A stretch of 64,000 nt of DNA from Camellia lanceoleosa. Its lineage: Eukaryota; Streptophyta; Magnoliopsida; Ericales; Theaceae. Position numbers and translations under genes: made by a program. Of this stretch, positions 32,251 through 44,130 are shown piece after piece. Under the pieces are notes generated by a model that made no database searches, was not told the DNA's origin, and was given only the letters and a program-made list of their open reading frames with translations. The DNA lies in contig CM045758.1 in assembly GCA_025200525.1 (NCBI GenBank), positions 1,426,001 through 1,490,000 on the forward strand, written 5' to 3'. Every line of letters begins with the position of its first letter. Within the stretch, counting starts at the first letter, position 1.

Positions 32251-32490
32251 CGATTATCTAAACTGTTTAATGTGTAGAGCTCATCGAGTACTTTATGGCT
32301 GTAAAACAACACGTTGATCGGATATTGGTAACCTTTCGATCGGAACACATTTTTGTCAATGGTAAATATGATTTTAAAAATAAATTATTAACAAAAATAT
32401 ATTCTGATCAAATGGCTACAGTTATCCAATCAATGTTATTTTTCACAGGCATGAAGTATTTAATGAATTTTACACATTGACGATTCGGAT
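32251..32490. mobile_element. Foldback repeat, copy 1
   Basis: Left arm at 32251-32290 (gattatctaaactgtttaat...tcatcgagta) is complementary, with mismatches, to the right arm at about 32445-32490 (agtatttaatgaattttacacattgacgattcgg). The interior contains 'gttgatcggatattg'. Related to the copy at 46101. Confidence 0.6.
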
Positions 32491-32499
32491 CATCGAAAC

Positions 32500-34740
32500 G
32501 AAACCTATAATAAGTCTCATTAAAGAAAAGTCTCTCCCTTGTAATCATTCCAGTTGTAGAGTGGCCAACTAATCTTTTGGAGTGCATTTAGAGGTTTCTT
32601 CACTTTCAGCATAGGTGCGTAAAGTGCACTTCTAATTAATTAAATGGTTATTTTTTGATGGTGAGTCTACAAGAACGTTTCGTTTATTAAAGCGGAAATT
32701 ATAAAAAATAAATTTTAAAAAATATTTTTTTTAAAAAATATTCTTTTATATTTGGTGGTGGTGGAACGAAGGTAGAGGTGAAGATGAGAGTAGTGGTGAT
32801 GGTGTGGTGAATAAAATTTTAGTTTAGAAAACAATTTTTACTTTTTAAAAGTAAAAAATATTTTTTGCCCAAATAGTGGAGGTGACAAACCCGACCAAAG
32901 CCAATGAACTCACCAAATTATACCCATTTACAACCCATATTAATCCACCCAAATCAATAAATGGTCTCATATGAGTGGCTCATTGTTAACCCAATTAAAA
33001 TTGGGTTTATATGAGTTGGACATGGGTATCTATTTAAACTCGTCTAAATGAGCACAACTTCTATCACTAATTCTATTTTTTTTTTTAAAATAAAAATATT
33101 TAAAAAAAGAAAAGAGATGAAGTAAATGGGTTGGTTGTGTTCATTTGTTTGTTCAACCCGTATCAGATTCAACTCAACCCGTTTAATTTCATTAATTAAA
33201 TGGGCGGATTTTGATTGGATTGCTTTAAATGTACAACTCGTTTTGACCCACTCATACCTATCCATTTGCCACATCTATCAAATAGGCTTATTTTTCATTG
33301 ATCATAAAAAAATGTTTCCATTAACTTTCGTTTTCTATTGTACCAAATATCAAAAAATACGAAAATTATTTTTTGCTCAAAGAAATGGAGTGTTAATGTC
33401 AAGTGAGACAATATATAAGGTATAAGGTGAATTTTGTCCGAAATCAAATCTCAAAGGCTAATGAAATCGATAATGCTAGAAGTCTAAGATGATCATAAAA
33501 AAGAGTAAATTAACTTGTTACATAGTAGGTGAGGTTGAATATTGATATAAAAATAGTACTGCAAACAGAAAAGAATGAGATTGAGAAATGACGGAAGAGG
33601 AATTTTGAATGGAAGGAACTAGAAGCAACCAAGACCAACACTTTTAATGGAAAGAATCTGAATGGAAGGCATCTTCATCCCTTTGGTTTTGCCTTTTCAC
33701 TCCTTATCTCTTGTGAAGAAGAGGACATGAGCCTTTGAATAACCTTCCATATGTGGAAAATATTAGCTTATTTTGTGGGCAATCCACTGCTTCTGTCTAC
33801 CTCACCACAAAAGATATATACTACAACAAATATATATATATATATATATAGAGGGAGAAAATTAGTGATAAATTCAATTTAGAGAGTGTCTAAGGTATTA
33901 AAGCCAAGAGATATTTTTTGTTGGTGAAAAGTTCACGTTTTGTAAAATAGTTTGATAAGAAATCCGTAAAGACATTTTGTTTCCAATTTTACTCTTTAAC
34001 TTTTTTTTATTTGTTGACTTTTCGTTGACTATCTATTCAAATTTATATTTGTTTGTTCAAATTTTTTAACTATCTATTCAATTTGTTCCCTTTATCTGTT
34101 CAAATATATGTCTAAATTTTATTTAATTTTTTCTATCTGTTGAAATACCAAAAAACCAAATCTTATCTGAGCAATTTTTCTATCTGTTAAAATCTTTCTC
34201 ACTCTATTTCTCTCCTCAAGCAATGAGATCTATTTTTTCATCTGTTCATTTACAATCTATTTCTCAACAACAACAACAACAACAAAACTCCAATGACATC
34301 TTTTTTTTTAATATGTTCATTACAATCTATTTCTCAACAACAATAACAACAAAAAAATCTTCCAGATTTTTTGCAATATTATTTTCTCCATATTAAAAAA
34401 ATGTAATCATCACATCTAGAATTGAAAATCACAAAACCCTAACCTAGAACTGGTTAATCTAGTGGAAAAAAACTTTAATCTGTTTCATCATTATTCATCA
34501 TTCATCATCATCATCATCATCATCAACATCAACAATAACAACAACTATTTGTTTAAATTTTTCAAAAAAAGAATTTTTTTTTTGGAGATCCTATATATAT
34601 ATACATCATATAGAACACAGATCTATATATATACATCATATATCTACAAATTTATATATGATTTTGGTCTCTCTCTCTAAAGTTAGCTGTTTCTTTATCT
34701 AAAATTCTATGTTTTTGTAGTGTTTCTAGAAAGAAAAAAT
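32500..34740. other. Intergenic
   Basis: AT-rich with CAA and CAT microsatellites (34268-34282, 34500-34525) and TA runs. No gene seen. Confidence 0.5.
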
Positions 34741-34748
34741 CAACTCCA

Positions 34749-34914
34749 ATGGCTTACTCGAGCGTAGCGGTGGTTTTGATGTTGGCTTTGATGGTTGGAT
34801 CTGCCATCCGACAGCTTTGTCAACGAAATCTCAGGTGGCGTTGCCGCTAAAGGTCGTCAAGACTTATTTAGTGGCTTCAACACCATCCGTGAATGCATCG
34901 TCGTAGATATCTGA
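34749..34914 (+). pseudogene. Possible arabinogalactan-peptide-like fragment
   Basis: ATG 34749 opens MAYSSVAVVLMLALMVGSAI, a hydrophobic signal-peptide-like start similar to short plant arabinogalactan proteins and peptides (AGPs usually start MAYS..V...LALLAGSA). The preceding leader (aaaaatcaactcca) looks like a 5' UTR. The proline/alanine-rich part never appears: after about 20 codons the frame is basic and stops at TAA 34848. In the +1 frame a different tail runs to TGA near 34912. It may be a broken first exon or a chance signal-like ORF. Low confidence. Confidence 0.35.
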
Positions 34915-35059
34915 GGACATAGAGATATATAGATCTGATAAGAGAGAGAGAGGGGGGTTGGGGGCAACTATAGCGAGGAGACAGGAGGGGGCGATGATGG
35001 CTAGCATGCAAGAGAAGGCATGGGTGACAACGGCGAGATGACAGTGACGAATCTGAATA

Positions 35060-35061
<2 letters not shown>

Positions 35062-35107
<46 letters not shown>
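35062..35107 (+). repeat. GA microsatellite
   Basis: About 23 GA units, uninterrupted. Confidence 0.97.
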
Positions 35108-35112
<5 letters not shown>

Positions 35113-35761
35113 AGTGAGTGAGAACTGTGGTGTAGAGATATATAAAGAAGGGTATTTTGGTCATTTTGATTGAGTTTGTCCTTGTCGACAAAATATTTCA
35201 ACGCTTGGACTTTTTGGCAAACAAAATTGAAATTTGAAATTTTGAACCGAGTTCCCACATATATATATACAACACTTTTTTTTTTCCCTTTATATACAAA
35301 TTCTATTTTACCAATTTTTTTCCTCCTCTCTTTGAGGTACTTTTAAATTGCTTTGACCTTTTCTATCAATTTCTTTATTCCTTAGGGACTTTGAGGCACC
35401 TTTTTATTTATAATATCAAAAGATTACATATATATATATACACATCATGAAAAGTTGAAAAATACCCTTTTTCATTTCTTGTTACTCCTCTTTGCTAGTT
35501 CATAATGCCACTAAAAATGAGATTTAAAAAAAAAATGGTAGCTGTCACCAATTTTTACCATTTTTTTTGTTGTCGTTTTATATCACCTTTTACACGGATA
35601 TTTATGATTGATTCATTCTTTTAAAATGATCGTTAAACAATTAACAAAACTAAATACTCCATTTAATCCGGTAATATAAAAGGGAGAAGAAAACAAATAA
35701 ATATATGATAGTACTCAAAAGCCATGCATATAAGTAAGCAGTCTGATGAATTTGTTATGTG

Positions 35762-38700
35762 TGATAAGGTAGCTCACCTTTAGCTCAGAAAGTCAGTAGC
35801 TAAGTACTAAGAGCTGACCAAGGTAGAGCCACAACTGTAGTTGCAGCTTGAGCTACAACTCAACAAATCAGTTAGAAATACTAAAGATAATGCACTATCA
35901 CGCACATGTATAAAACTCAGAGAATTTCAATCCATCTATAGTGGTTAGGTAGTTAGGAAAGTTGTTATGTTAACTAAACCATAGTTAGTTAGTTAACTAG
36001 TAGAGTTAGTTGGTTACTTGTATGATTGTATATAAACGTATATGTATCCTTGATTAGTTGTGGAATATAGAATGAAATTCATTTTCTCTTTATGGTATTA
36101 GAGTTTCAAAAGCTCTTGCGAGCAATAAAGCTTCAAACCAAATTCAACAATGGTGATGAATCTTCAAGGAGGTTCAATACTGGCAACGTCTTCAACCATT
36201 ACCTTTACCAGTTATTCTTCTTTGCCTTCAAATCTCATTATGCTCATCTCTAATCTGAGTTCTTTCGTTCCAACTAAGCATGATTCTACCAATTATATCA
36301 TATGGAAGAGCCAATTTCAGAACATATTACAAGCTACAAATTTGCTTGGCTATGTCGATGGATTAGAGGTTTGTCTTTCTTCTACGATTCTTGATGAGAA
36401 TCATAATGCTATTCTGAATCAAGCTTATACACAATGGATCATTATTGATACATATCTGCTTAGTTGTCTTACTGTTACATTGTCTTCATCTATATTTACA
36501 TATGTTCTTCACTGTACTACAAGTCATGAAATATGGACTACATTAGCTACACGATTAACCTCATTGTCCAGATCACATATGTATCAATTAAAAAAATAAC
36601 TTAGTCATCTTACAAAGAAGAATTCTATAATGGAAGATTACTTGAGTCAAATCAAGGTTATATCTAATCAGTTGAGTGTAGTAGAATCACATATTCAGGA
36701 TGAAGATCTAGTTTTACTTACTCTCAATGGTCTACTTGATGAGTACAATGCTTTTAAAACTACAATTCATGCAAGACTTAAACTTATTTCTATTGCTGCT
36801 TTGTCTTCTTTGTTGTGTTCTGAGTTCATTCAGATTGAAGGATCAATCAAACATGCTTATAATTCAGATCTACCATTTGCCTATGTAGCTACAAGAAACA
36901 GTTATAGAGGTAATATCAGAGGTTCTACCAGAGGAGAACATAAAGGTAATGAAGGTTATTATTCAAGGCCGAATTCTGGCAGACTTTATAAAAATCCTCG
37001 CAGAGGTGGAGACGGATTCAATCCATCTGAGAGACCTATTTTCTCCAATCAACACCCCATTCCTAATCCTATGTTGCCTCCTCATTATCGGTTGCTAATG
37101 TTGTCAATTCCATTCCTTCTTCATCTGGTTCCAATTGGTTTTGGGACTCTGCAGCCACAAGTTATTTCACTAATGATCTCAACAATCTCACTCACTTTTA
37201 GCTATATCAAGGTCATGACCATGTCATTGGAGGAGATGGTTCTACCTTGCTTATCCATCACACCGGTAATGGTATTCTTCTCACATCATCTACTTCTTTC
37301 AAACTTCATAATTTGCTTCATGTATCTTTATTTTTTCTAATATTTTATCAGTTCATTAATTAATAGCAGACAACAAATGCACCATTACTTTTGATGTTGA
37401 TTGCTTCATTATATAGAACAAGATTTCCAAGAAAATCCTTTATAATGGTTATCGTTTCAATGGTCTCTATCACCCTTCTACTACAACTGCTTTTCCTACT
37501 ATTTCTTTTACTTGTTTTCGGTGCTCAACCACTTCTACATGCAACAAGACCACTTGGCAAAATAGATTAGGCCATCCATCTAGTAATAAGTTGCAATATC
37601 TTGTTTCTCATAATCATTTGCATACTACTGTATCTAGTACTACTGACAATAAGTTGTGCACAGATTGTTTTGTTTCTAAGAGCCATAGGTTGCCATTTCA
37701 TCTCTCTAATTCCACTGTAAATCAGCCTTTGGCTCTTATTTATTCTGATATTTGGAGACCATTTAATGCATCTGTTTCCAACTATAAGTACTATGGTCTT
37801 TTCATTAATGATTACAGTAAATTTACTTGGCTATGTCTTTTTACTTACAAAAGTGAAGTTTTCTCCAAATTTGTTGAATTCAAAACCTTTGTTGAAACAT
37901 AATTTCACACTACTTTACAATTTCTCAGAAGTGATAATGGAGGGAAATATTTAGCAAACAAATTTTAGCATTTTCTTAAATATAAAGGGATTGAACATCA
38001 ACTTAGTTTCCCTCATACCCCAGCTCAGAATGGGGTAGCTGAAAGGAAGCATAGACATTTAATTGAAACCACCATTACTTTTATGCATCAGTCTGCTCTT
38101 CCTTTACAATTTTGGTTTGATGCTCTTGTAACCTCAGTTTTTCTCATTAATAGGCTTCCAACTTCGAAGCTCAATAACCTCACTCCATTTGAAGTTTTAT
38201 TTCATCACTTACTTGATTACACTTTTTTTGAAAGTTCTTGGTTGTAGATGTTATCCTTGGCTTAGGCCTTACACCTCTCACAAACTTCAGCCTAGGTCCA
38301 TTTATTGTCTCTTTATTGGTTACATCCCATCTATTCATCATGATGCACATTCTTTTTCTACATCCATCTTCAAGTCTTCTACTTATAATGGCAAGTTGCC
38401 ATGTTAGATGAATTTTAGGCCTTGCAAAGACAAGGCACTTGGTCCCTTGTTCCATTGCCTCCAGGAAAGCTTGCGGTTGGATGCAAGTGGGTCTACAGAC
38501 TTAAGAAAAACTCAAATGGGTCCATTGCTCGATATAAGGCTCGTTTGGTTACAAAAGGTTTTCTTCAAACTGAGGGGATTGACTATCTTGAGACCTTCAG
38601 TCTTGTTGCAAAGCAACCAACAGTTCGTGTGTTATTGTCATTAGTTCTTCATTTTCAATGGTCTATAAAGCAGCTTAATATCTCCAATGCCTTCTTGCAT

Positions 38701-40224
38701 GGTGTCTTAGAGGAAGAGGTGTATATGTTGATGCATCTAATCCACAATTGGTTTGCAAGCTTCACAAAACTTTATATGGTCTAAAATAGGCTCTAAGAGC
38801 CTGGTTTTCCACATTTTCCTCTTTTTTACTATCATGTAGTTTTCTCTCTAGTCATTGTGACTCCTCTTTGTTTGTCAAAAAACTACAGACTCTATTACTA
38901 TCCTACTCATCTATGTTGATGATATTTTGTTGACTGGCAATGATTCCTCCTATATTGACCACTTGGTTCAACAAATGCATGGTACTTTTGCCATGAAAGA
39001 GCTTGGTTTGCTCAATTACTTTCTTGGCATTTCTGTTACCTCTTTCCTTATGGGATATTTTTTTTCTTAGAAGAAATATGCAACTGAGTTACTTGCCAAG
39101 GCTGACATAACTGAGTGCAAGCCATACTCTTCTCCTATGGCCATTAAACATGCTACTTCTTCTCCTGATGATGATTTGCCCTTTTTCAATCCCTCTCTTT
39201 ATATAAGCATTGTTTGAGGTTTTCAGTACTTAACCATCACAAGACCAGATCTTGCCTTTGTAGTGAACTATGCTTGTCAATTTATACAAAGTCCTCTTGT
39301 CAGTCATTTAGCTATGGTCAAATGCCTTCTCAGGTATCTTAAAAGTACTCTTGGTCATGGTTTCCAGTTTAGTCCTAGTCCTTTTACTTTTAATGCCTTT
39401 TTAGACTCTAATTAGGCTGGTAATGCTCTTGATTGAAGATTTACTATTGGTTACTGTGTTTTTCTTTGCCCCAATTTAGTGTGTTGGTCTACTAAAAAGT
39501 AGCCCACTGTGGTTCGATCTTTAATTGAGGCTGAGTATAGGGTATTAGCTCAAACTGCTACAGAACTGAGTTAGCTTAGCATGCTTCTTTTTGATCTTCA
39601 TATTTCCACCCCTTTTCTCACCTTATGGTGTGATAACATTTCTGCCATTTCTTTATTTTCCAATCCAGTATTTCATGCCAGATCTAAACACATTGCAGTG
39701 GACTGTCACTATATCAGAGAAAGGGTAGCTGCTAAGCATTTCAACATTTGTCATATTGCTACCTCAGATCAAATTGCAGATATTCTAACCAAGCCTCTTC
39801 CTATTTAGCGTTTTCATTATTTACAATCCAAGCTTATGGTCCTCTTTTCTTCCCTAAGCTTGAGGGGAAATGATTAGGCAGTTCACCTTCAGCTCAGAAA
39901 GTCAGTAGCTAAGCACCAAGAGCTGACCAAGACAAAGCCACAGTTCCAGCCGTAGCCCAAGCTACAACTCAAAAAATCAATTAGAACTATTGAAGATAAT
40001 GCACTATCATGTATGTGTATAAAGCTCAGAGAGTTGCAATCTATCTGTAGTGGTTAGGTAGTTAGGAAAGTTGTTATGTTAACTAAACCATAGTTAATTA
40101 GTTAACTAAACCATAGTTAATTAGTTAACTAGTAGAGTTAGTTGGTTACTTGTATGATTGTATATAAACGTATCTGTATCCTTAATTAGTTGTTGAATAT
40201 AGAGTCAAATTCATTTTCTCTTTA
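35762..40224 (+). mobile_element. Decayed Ty1/Copia LTR retrotransposon
   Basis: LTRs 35762-36092 (331 bp) and 39871-40224 (354 bp) start TGATWAGG and share long blocks such as agctcagaaagtcagtagct and aggaaagttgttatgtt. The 3' copy is longer by an exact 23-bp tandem duplication (40078-40123). The primer site TGGTATTAGAG follows at 36093 and a purine tract (gcttgaggggaaa) precedes 39871. Flanks ATGTG and GTGTG may be a decayed 5-bp target duplication. The interior is in Copia order but full of stops and shifts. The divergent LTRs indicate an old insertion. Confidence 0.93.
36150..39808 (+). pseudogene. Copia gag-pol remnant
   Basis: Order of visible domains: gag (36150-37340: NYIIWKSQFQNIL, LLGYVDG, a QLSVVESHIQDEDLVLLTL segment, then an RGNIRGSTRG basic patch); the gag-pre-integrase and HLGHPS-like region (about 37540-37720); integrase core (37730-38170: LIYSDIW, YYGLFINDYSKFTWL, TPAQNGVAERKHR); Copia RT (38425-39150: GCKWVYRLKKNSNGSIARYK, ARLVTKGFLQTEGIDYLETF, and YVDDILLTG near 38911); and the RNase H end (39581-39808: SKHIAVDCHYIRERV, ADILTKPLP). 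At least a dozen stops and frameshifts separate these pieces, so no polyprotein can be made. Confidence 0.9.
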
Positions 40225-43200
40225 GTGTGGGTCTAGATGCAATAATTGTAAGAATCAAAGTTAGCATGCATGCAAATGCATGGAATACAAGAAGGATAGC
40301 CTTGTTAGTCTCATAGATTTTAGGCCAATAGGCTTGATAGGTTCGATATACAAGATATTATCTAAGGTGTTGGCTAATAGGATTAAACAGGTTATTCCTA
40401 AGGTTGTGAGTGAGGTTTAAACAGCCTTCTTAAAGGAAAGGAATATTCTGGATGGGGCATTGATTGTCGATGAAGTTGTTGAAGGATGGAAGAAAACTAA
40501 AAAAAGGGATTGATTTTAAAATTAGATTTTGAGAAGGCGTATGATTCAGTTAGCTGAGAGTTCTTATTTTCAATGCTCACAAGTTTTGCGTTTCCAGCTA
40601 AATGGATCCAATGGATGAAGGAATGTGTCACAAATGTGAAGGTTTAAATTCTTGTTAACGGTTCACCAACCTCTGAGTTCTGTCCTAAGAAAGGACTTTG
40701 CCTAGGTGATCCACTTTCACCTTTTCTTTTTAATGTAGTGTGGAAGGGTTACACGTTTTGATTGAAAGAGCAAAGGAGTTGGGGCTAATTAGAGGTACGA
40801 AAATTAGGTCTAGTGAGGTTGTTTTAACACATCTACAATTTGCGGATGACATAATAATTTTTTGGGAAGCTGATTGGGTGGAAGTCATGAACCTAAAAAG
40901 AATTCTTAGATGTTTTAAGGTAATGTTTGGTCTCAAGATTAATTTTCACAAAAGCAGTGTATGTGGGGTGGGAGTATCTGAGGACCTAGTGGTTGATTTT
41001 GCATCTAAGCTTAATTGCAAGAGTATCAAATCACCTTTCATATATCTTGGATTACCTCTATGTGCAAGTCTGAGTAGGATAAGCACTTGGAAGCCTATTA
41101 TTGATAAATGTATACTTAAGCTTGCATCCTGGAAAAAGAAGTTATTGTCATTAGGGGGAAGAATAACATTGATTAAAGCTATTCTTTCAAGTTTGCCAGT
41201 TTACTATTTAGTGATGTTCAAAATTCTTGAAGGAGTTGCAAAAGTAATTGATAGATTGCAAGAAAATTTCTTATTGGGTGGTTCAGAGATTAAAAGAAAG
41301 CTACATATGGTTAAGTGGGAGGAAGTCACAAAGAGTAAAGCTCAGGATGGGTTGGGAATTTGAAAAATTAGAGAGTTCAATGAGAGTCTTTTATCTAAAT
41401 TGTGGTAGAGGTTTGGATTTGAGGATCAAGCTTTATGGAAAAGGATCATCTGCTCTAAGTATGCATGTCCAGGAAGAAAGTGGTTTCCTTTTTTTGGAAT
41501 TTAGTTCCAGTGTTCCCAAAGTATGGGGTGATATTCTTAATGTGGTTGTTTCAAATCCTTTTCTAAGGAACTTTTATTTGTTGAATACTAAGATTGTTAT
41601 TGGAAATGGAAACAGAATCAAGTTTTGGAGTTATAATGGGTGGGAAATAGCTATCATAAAGATAAGTTCCCAAAACTTTTTGAAGTGTCTATAGAAAATG
41701 ATGACTTCCTAAGAATGATCTTCGACAGAAAGGGGAATAATGAAGAGTGGAGGATGGCTTTTAGAAGACCTTTGAGGGCTCGGGAGGAGTTAGAGGTTAA
41801 TGAGCTTTCTTCACTAGTTTCTTCAATCTTGACAGAGGTGTCTAGCGTCGAGGATTGTCTCAGGTGGTCTGCCTCTGCATCCGGTTAGTTTACTATTTCT
41901 TCAGTTTACAATTGTTATATTCTTGGGTCTATTTCGGGTGTGCCTTCTTTAATTTGGAATAATTTTGCCCCTTCCAAAACTCAGTTTTTTGGTTGGTTGG
42001 CGTGGAAGGGGAAGATTAAATCTCTGGCTTATCTACAGAGAATTGGTGTTCTTAGTCCAAGTTATTGTATTAATTGCATTTTTTTGTAATTCTGGGATTG
42101 AAATGGTTAATCATGTTTTGTTACTTTGCCCAGTAGTATAGAAGGTTTGGTCCAAAATGTTGGAATGGTGGGGGGTACAGTGGGTTTTGCCGAGATCAAT
42201 TGAGGGTTTACTTGTCTGGTGGTCTAGATTTAAATTCAAGAAGTTTATTAGGTCATGGAAAGCTATCCCATTGGCGCTGATGTGGTCAATTTGTAAATGT
42301 AGGAATATTGGATGATCTATGTGAGAGGATTAAGATTAGGATCACTCTTTGGACTAAGTTTCATTATCTTGAGCTTGCATATTCAATTCAAGAGTTGGTA
42401 TTTAACCTGCAACAGATTATATTGCCAGTTAGGTGAGTGGTGCTAAGCGGGCTCTTGTTTTTTTTTTCTTCTTTGAACGGTTCATGGAGTTGGCTGATAT
42501 GTGTTGGTAGTATTGGATTTGTTGGTGGTTTTGGTTGCAAGTTCACTAGATTTTGGTTATGGAGAACAAAGGAAATTGAGCCTATGTCTACAAATAGGAA
42601 AGTAAGGTGGAAAAAGGAATTTGATTAGCTTTTATTTATGATTGATTACATTGTTGATTTACTGTTGTGTGTTTTTTGGTGGTGTCACAACCCAAACCTG
42701 CCTCTATAGGTTTAGCGTCGTAACCGGCCAGTAATCTTTGGATTACCAAAGGTCTCTGAATAGAATAACTTATAATTAGGGGTTGTGGAAGCAAATATAG
42801 AAACATACATAGTCCATTGAGCTGTGGAAACATATATGGGATAGAAATTTTAAACCCTTATACACATACACTTGACGTCATAATGCAGTAGTCTTACGTC
42901 ACATTTATTACAGATACAACTAAAAGGGACTTAGCCCCAATACACAGATAAGTAAAACAACCAACAAAAACATCTTCATGAGGTTCGCAGAACTAGACAT
43001 CTCAAAAAGGAACCTTCTTGGGAGGTGCAGTGGTTAGCTGACTCAACACTCCAGGCAGCAGCTTAGGCCTGATCACGCGCTTGCTCACCTACATACATAA
43101 AATAAATAGTGAGCGGGAGCATAGTGAATAATAACAGAATAAAGGGTTTAAATGAATGATGTCCATAATAGATTCAAAAATCAGAGTTCATATCAGAAAC

Positions 43201-43342
43201 AAATTTATATTCATATTCTTGTTCAAATCATATATAGAAATCAGAGCTCATGCTTTATCATACATGGTACATTCATTAGCATTATCTTGCTTGTTAGTTC
43301 CATAAGGAACCCCCGGTACCAGGAACGTGTAACATACTTGAG

Positions 43343-43505
43343 CCACGGTATTGTTACCCCCGGGCAAGAGCCATGAGACCACGGTATTATTACTCTCGAG
43401 CGAGGGCCTTGCTTAAAAGACACTGTATTGTTACCCTCGGGCAAGGGCCTTGTACTTGTAGGCTACGGTATTATTACCCTGGACAAAGGCCTTGTGCTAA
43501 GGATG
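43343..43505. repeat. Tandem repeat in the solo LTR
   Basis: Four units of 36-42 bp starting near 43343, 43379, 43421 and 43463, each with cacggtatt(g/a)ttaccc...ggcaagggcctt. Confidence 0.85.
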
Positions 43506-43885
43506 CCACGAATACATTTCGAAAACTTGGACAATCATTCATTGTACAGAATATAACATTGCATAAAATAGATCTTAATTCATATCATTCGGAAAATAAT
43601 TAAAGTTAAACATAATTTTACTAAGTTATTACTCACAAATGGCTCCACTTGCAGAACAGATAAATCAAATAACTTGTGGCGTGTGACCTACACACACATA
43701 GCAGAAACACATAATGAAACACACACTCGGTTGGTACTTAACTTCTTTAATTTCATTCTTAGTGTGTTTCTTGGTCTTAACTTCTTATTGAGTCTTAATC
43801 ATGGCCTATGAATGTTTAGGATGCAATGTGGATGCCAAAATGCACTTGAACATATTTTACAAAACTTGCTGAAAACAGGGGTCTT

Positions 43886-44130
43886 GCTCGAGCGCAACTT
43901 CCTTCGCTCGAGTGGACATGAAAAATGTAAGTGGTTGCTCGAGTGCAACTTATCTCGCTCGAGCAGTTTGTAAACTTTGCAAAAGTACTGGTTGCTCGAT
44001 TTTTCCTCCTGATACTCACTCGATGCTCGCTCGAGTATGGGACTCATGTCCTCGCTCGAGCGGTTTGCAAAACATATAAACTTCTGGGAGTATGCATTTT
44101 ATGCTCGAGCTAACCTTTAGTCGCTCGAGC
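43886..44130. repeat. Cluster of GCTCGAG(C/T) palindromes in the solo LTR
   Basis: Eight copies at 43886, 43906, 43937, 43957, 44029, 44054, 44103 and 44123, often as pairs 20 bp apart (starts), with further decayed copies (gcttgagc, actcaagc) to 44185. Confidence 0.95.

Noticed and set aside
31671..32261. 196-codon ORF considered as a gene
   Set aside because: Codons are CT-rich then AG-rich, no domain or splice structure is recognisable, and the end overlaps a foldback repeat.
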